Below are positions 61,723 to 64,000 of a stretch of DNA of 64,000 nucleotides, in pieces. The notes beneath the pieces were generated by a model. That model saw nothing but the letters and a program-made list of their open reading frames with translations. It did no database searches and had not been told where the DNA came from. Origin of the DNA: Megascapheus bottae (lineage: Eukaryota > Chordata > Mammalia > Rodentia > Geomyidae); contig JANJXV010000043.1 of the NCBI GenBank assembly GCA_024803745.1, positions 5,713,018-5,777,017 of the forward strand. Direction: 5' to 3'. A program made the translations under genes and the position numbers. Position 1 is the stretch's first letter. The number at the start of each line of letters is the position of its first letter.

Positions 61723-62882
61723 GGGCCTTGAAATCAGTGGCTGTGCCCTGTTCCTGAACTTTTGTGCTCTAGTATTCTATCTCTGGAACCTCAGCTGTAT
61801 TTCCAGATTCGGTGTACTTAATTAGGAACAAGTCTCACAGACTCCAGCTGCGGCTGGCTTTGACCCTGATTCTCAGATCTCAGCCTCCTGGGTAACTAAG
61901 ATGGCAGATGTGAGCCACTGACACCCAACTTCAGTGACTTATTTTTGCAGGGAATTTTGGTGTTAACCAACATCCTTATGTTCCGTGGGCTTCCATTCCT
62001 GAAGTTGTTGCCAACACACTCTCTTATTGTTCTTCAACAGTTTTGAATGTCTTGTTTGTTTCTATTTGGTTTTGTCTAGATCTATATGTTAGGATTGTTA
62101 TATGGTTGACAAGCTGGTCTGAGTTATCCTGGAAAAGGTGGCACTCAGGCTCATATCAATATCTTACACTTGATAGAAAAAGTGGTCTACAAACTAAGCC
62201 AAGGCCCCTCCACCTTCTTCTTTTTCCAGGTAGAGTTTTATGCTTCTAGGCTAACTTTGAGCGACTATCCTCTAACTTTTGAGTATCTAGGATGATAGGG
62301 TTCTGTCACCATGCCTACCATGATCTTAACTTCTTATTACATAGCCGACATTTTCATTTCTTCTACACTTAGATTGTCACAGGACACAAGTGATATCCAC
62401 ACAATGATAAATAGTGACACAAGAAATCCCCCACAACCCACAAATGGACAGAATTTACCCATGTAAAGGAAACATTAAGGATATGGAAAAAGAAATCTTT
62501 ACAATGGGCCTTCTTCACCCTCATTCTCTGATCATCACAGCAACTTCTCAATTCCCCTCCTCTACCAGCCCACTGAGTACAGAGCACATGCACATTCTCT
62601 TCTCTGTGCAAAGAAGGTTTTTGAATCCACAGATATTAATAGGTAATTTCTAGAATATCAATCCACCAGTATTTTATGCTTCTGAGACCACTAGCAGGGA
62701 ATATAAAACAAAGGATATTTACCCAAATACTATAATGTTAAAGTGATTGGCTTTGCACAGCACTCCCGTGCGAAGCAATCAAAGAAAGAAAAAGGCATCC
62801 CTGGGTGGGCATGAGCACCTGAGCTACCACTGGATATTGATTGAACTGTTGCTTTCTTGACTCAAGGAGAAAAGCCAGGGCT
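61341..62882. repeat. (CTTT)n, (TG)n, SINEs and OR upstream flank
   Basis: (CTTT)n at 61355-61443, minus-strand ID-headed SINE (61450-61638), (TG)n at 61671-61720, minus-strand B1-headed SINE (61725-61932), unassigned 61933-62220, SINE remnant (62222-62320), unassigned 62330-62690. 62700-62882 is the proximal OR flank homologous to 11295-11495; the CCAAT palindrome is half lost (gattggctttg). The Phe/Ser-rich frames over the CTTT tract are repeat translation. Confidence 0.6.
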
Positions 62883-63830
62883 ATGACTGCACAAAACCAC
62901 ACAGGGGAATCACCATTCCTCCTCTTGGGCCTCTCAGACGCCCCTCAACTCCAGCCCATGCTCCTTGGGATCTTCCTGCCCATGTACCTGATCACCATGC
63001 TCGGAAATCTGCTCATCATCCTGGCAGTCACTTCTGACCCCCACCTCCACACCCCCATGTACTTCTTCCTCTACAACCTGTCTTTTTTCGACGTCTGTAT
63101 TACTACTACTACCATCCCCAAGATGCTGGTGAACATCCACACCCTGAGGAAAGACATCTCCGACCCAGAGTGCCTCACTCAGGGTTATTTCTTTCTGGTT
63201 TTTTGTGGAATGGATAATTTCCTATTGACCGTGATGGCTTATGACTGCTTTGTGGCCATCTGTCACCCACTGAACTACCCAGTTATCGTGAATGCTCACT
63301 TCTGTGGCCTCCTGGTCCTCGTGTCTTGGCTTCTCATTTTCTGCATCTCACTAATCCATGTTTTACTGATGAGGAAATTAGCCTTCTCCCCAGGAACCAC
63401 CATCCCCCATTTCTTCTGTGAACTAGCTCAGGTTCTCCAGGTGGCCGGCTATGACACCCTCATCAATGACATTTCTATGTATGTGGCTACCGTGCTGTTC
63501 TGTGTGTTTCCTGCCTTAGGAATCTTCTTCTCTTACCGTCAGATCCTCTCCTCTTTAATGAAGCTGTCCAACACGGCTAGCAAGCACAAAGCCTTCTCCA
63601 CCTGTGGCTCTCACCTCTGTGTGGTCTCCTTGTTCTATGGGACAGGACTTGGGGTGTACCTCAGCTCTGCGTTGTCCTCCTCTGCCCACAGAAGCAAGAT
63701 GGCCTCGGTGATGTAAACAGTGGTCACTCCCATGCTAAACCCCTTCATCTGCACCCTGAGGAACCAGGACGTGATGGGGGCTCTGGGGAGACTGCCAGGT
63801 AGAATAGTCTCCTGTCTTGATGGATTGTGA
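62883..63830 (+). pseudogene. Olfactory receptor pseudogene, OR7-like (stop at codon 278, DRY lost)
   Basis: ATG at 62883 starts [12 protein letters not shown]; the upstream open stretch starts only with TTG. 948 bp, the same length as the intact copy. The frame is open for 277 codons, then TAA at 63714-63716 replaces the TAC of Tyr278, the same change as in the receptor at 18720. Read through, the frame continues ([19 protein letters not shown]) to TGA at 63828-63830. Other unusual changes: R122C in the DRY-equivalent (MAYDCF), Tyr to Cys in NPxxY (NPFIC). The 3' flank to the window end is nearly the same as that after 23411. Confidence 0.9.
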
Positions 63831-64000
63831 ACCACATAACAAAGTAGTCCATTGGAAGAGAGAAGAGAAATCGGCTGAATTTCAGCATAGTCAAAATTGT
63901 TCCTACATTATATTACTCAGTATATATTTTCAATCTACAAAAGAAATATTAGGTCATGTCTACTCTGCAAAGCCCTATGGCTTTGTTTGTCAATGTGTGG
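63831..64000 (+). repeat. Start of duplicated block D, copy 4
   Basis: About 170 bp nearly identical to 23412-23579, then the window ends. The tandem array therefore probably continues to the right. Confidence 0.7.

Overview
The window is mammalian nuclear DNA, most likely from a rodent. It holds a tandem cluster of class II (tetrapod-type) olfactory receptor (OR) genes of the OR7-like family, embedded in dense SINE/LINE sequence. The rodent call rests on ID-like tRNA-derived SINE heads, B1/7SL-like heads and long (CA)n, (GATA)n and (GA)n tracts. The two chimeric SINE designs share one tRNA-like right half, which is reminiscent of Castorimorpha (kangaroo rat, pocket mouse, beaver relatives). 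That narrower placement is an inference, not a proof. There is no sign of bacterial, plasmid, phage or CRISPR content.

Protein-coding content is small. One OR is intact (11496-12443, 315 aa, all seven-helix landmarks present). Six other OR copies are broken. At 1598-2534 an 11-bp deletion removes the N-terminal frame. At 18720-19700 there is a stop at codon 278. At 22466-23411 there is a 2-bp deletion and DRY-motif R122C. At 62883-63830 there is a stop at codon 278 and R122C. On the minus strand, 44797-45710 and 53139-54071 each carry an ATG>ATA change at the expected start plus several frameshifts or stops. A processed RPL23A pseudogene lies at 36050-36484 on the minus strand.

Layout: 1-19700 is a tandem segmental duplication. 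A unit of about 10 kb runs upstream block, OR, downstream block. It appears around the receptors at 1.6, 11.5 and 18.7 kb. A fourth copy (receptor at 22.5 kb) is cut off at about 27.48 kb by a pair of L1 elements, a 5'-truncated one (27480-28007) and a near full-length one (28008-33995, minus strand). 34-62 kb is a repeat-rich spacer with the RPL23A retrocopy, the two minus-strand OR pseudogenes and several L1 fragments. The tandem unit resumes at about 60.5 kb and runs off the right edge after the receptor at 62.9-63.8 kb.

The genes do not form a pathway: each OR would be an independent, monoallelically chosen odorant receptor. The main interest is evolutionary. Nonsense and missense lesions recur between paralogues, one OR is mosaic, duplication edges lie inside SINEs and L1s, and transposons with empty paralogous sites order the duplications. 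I did not find an unknown molecular system.
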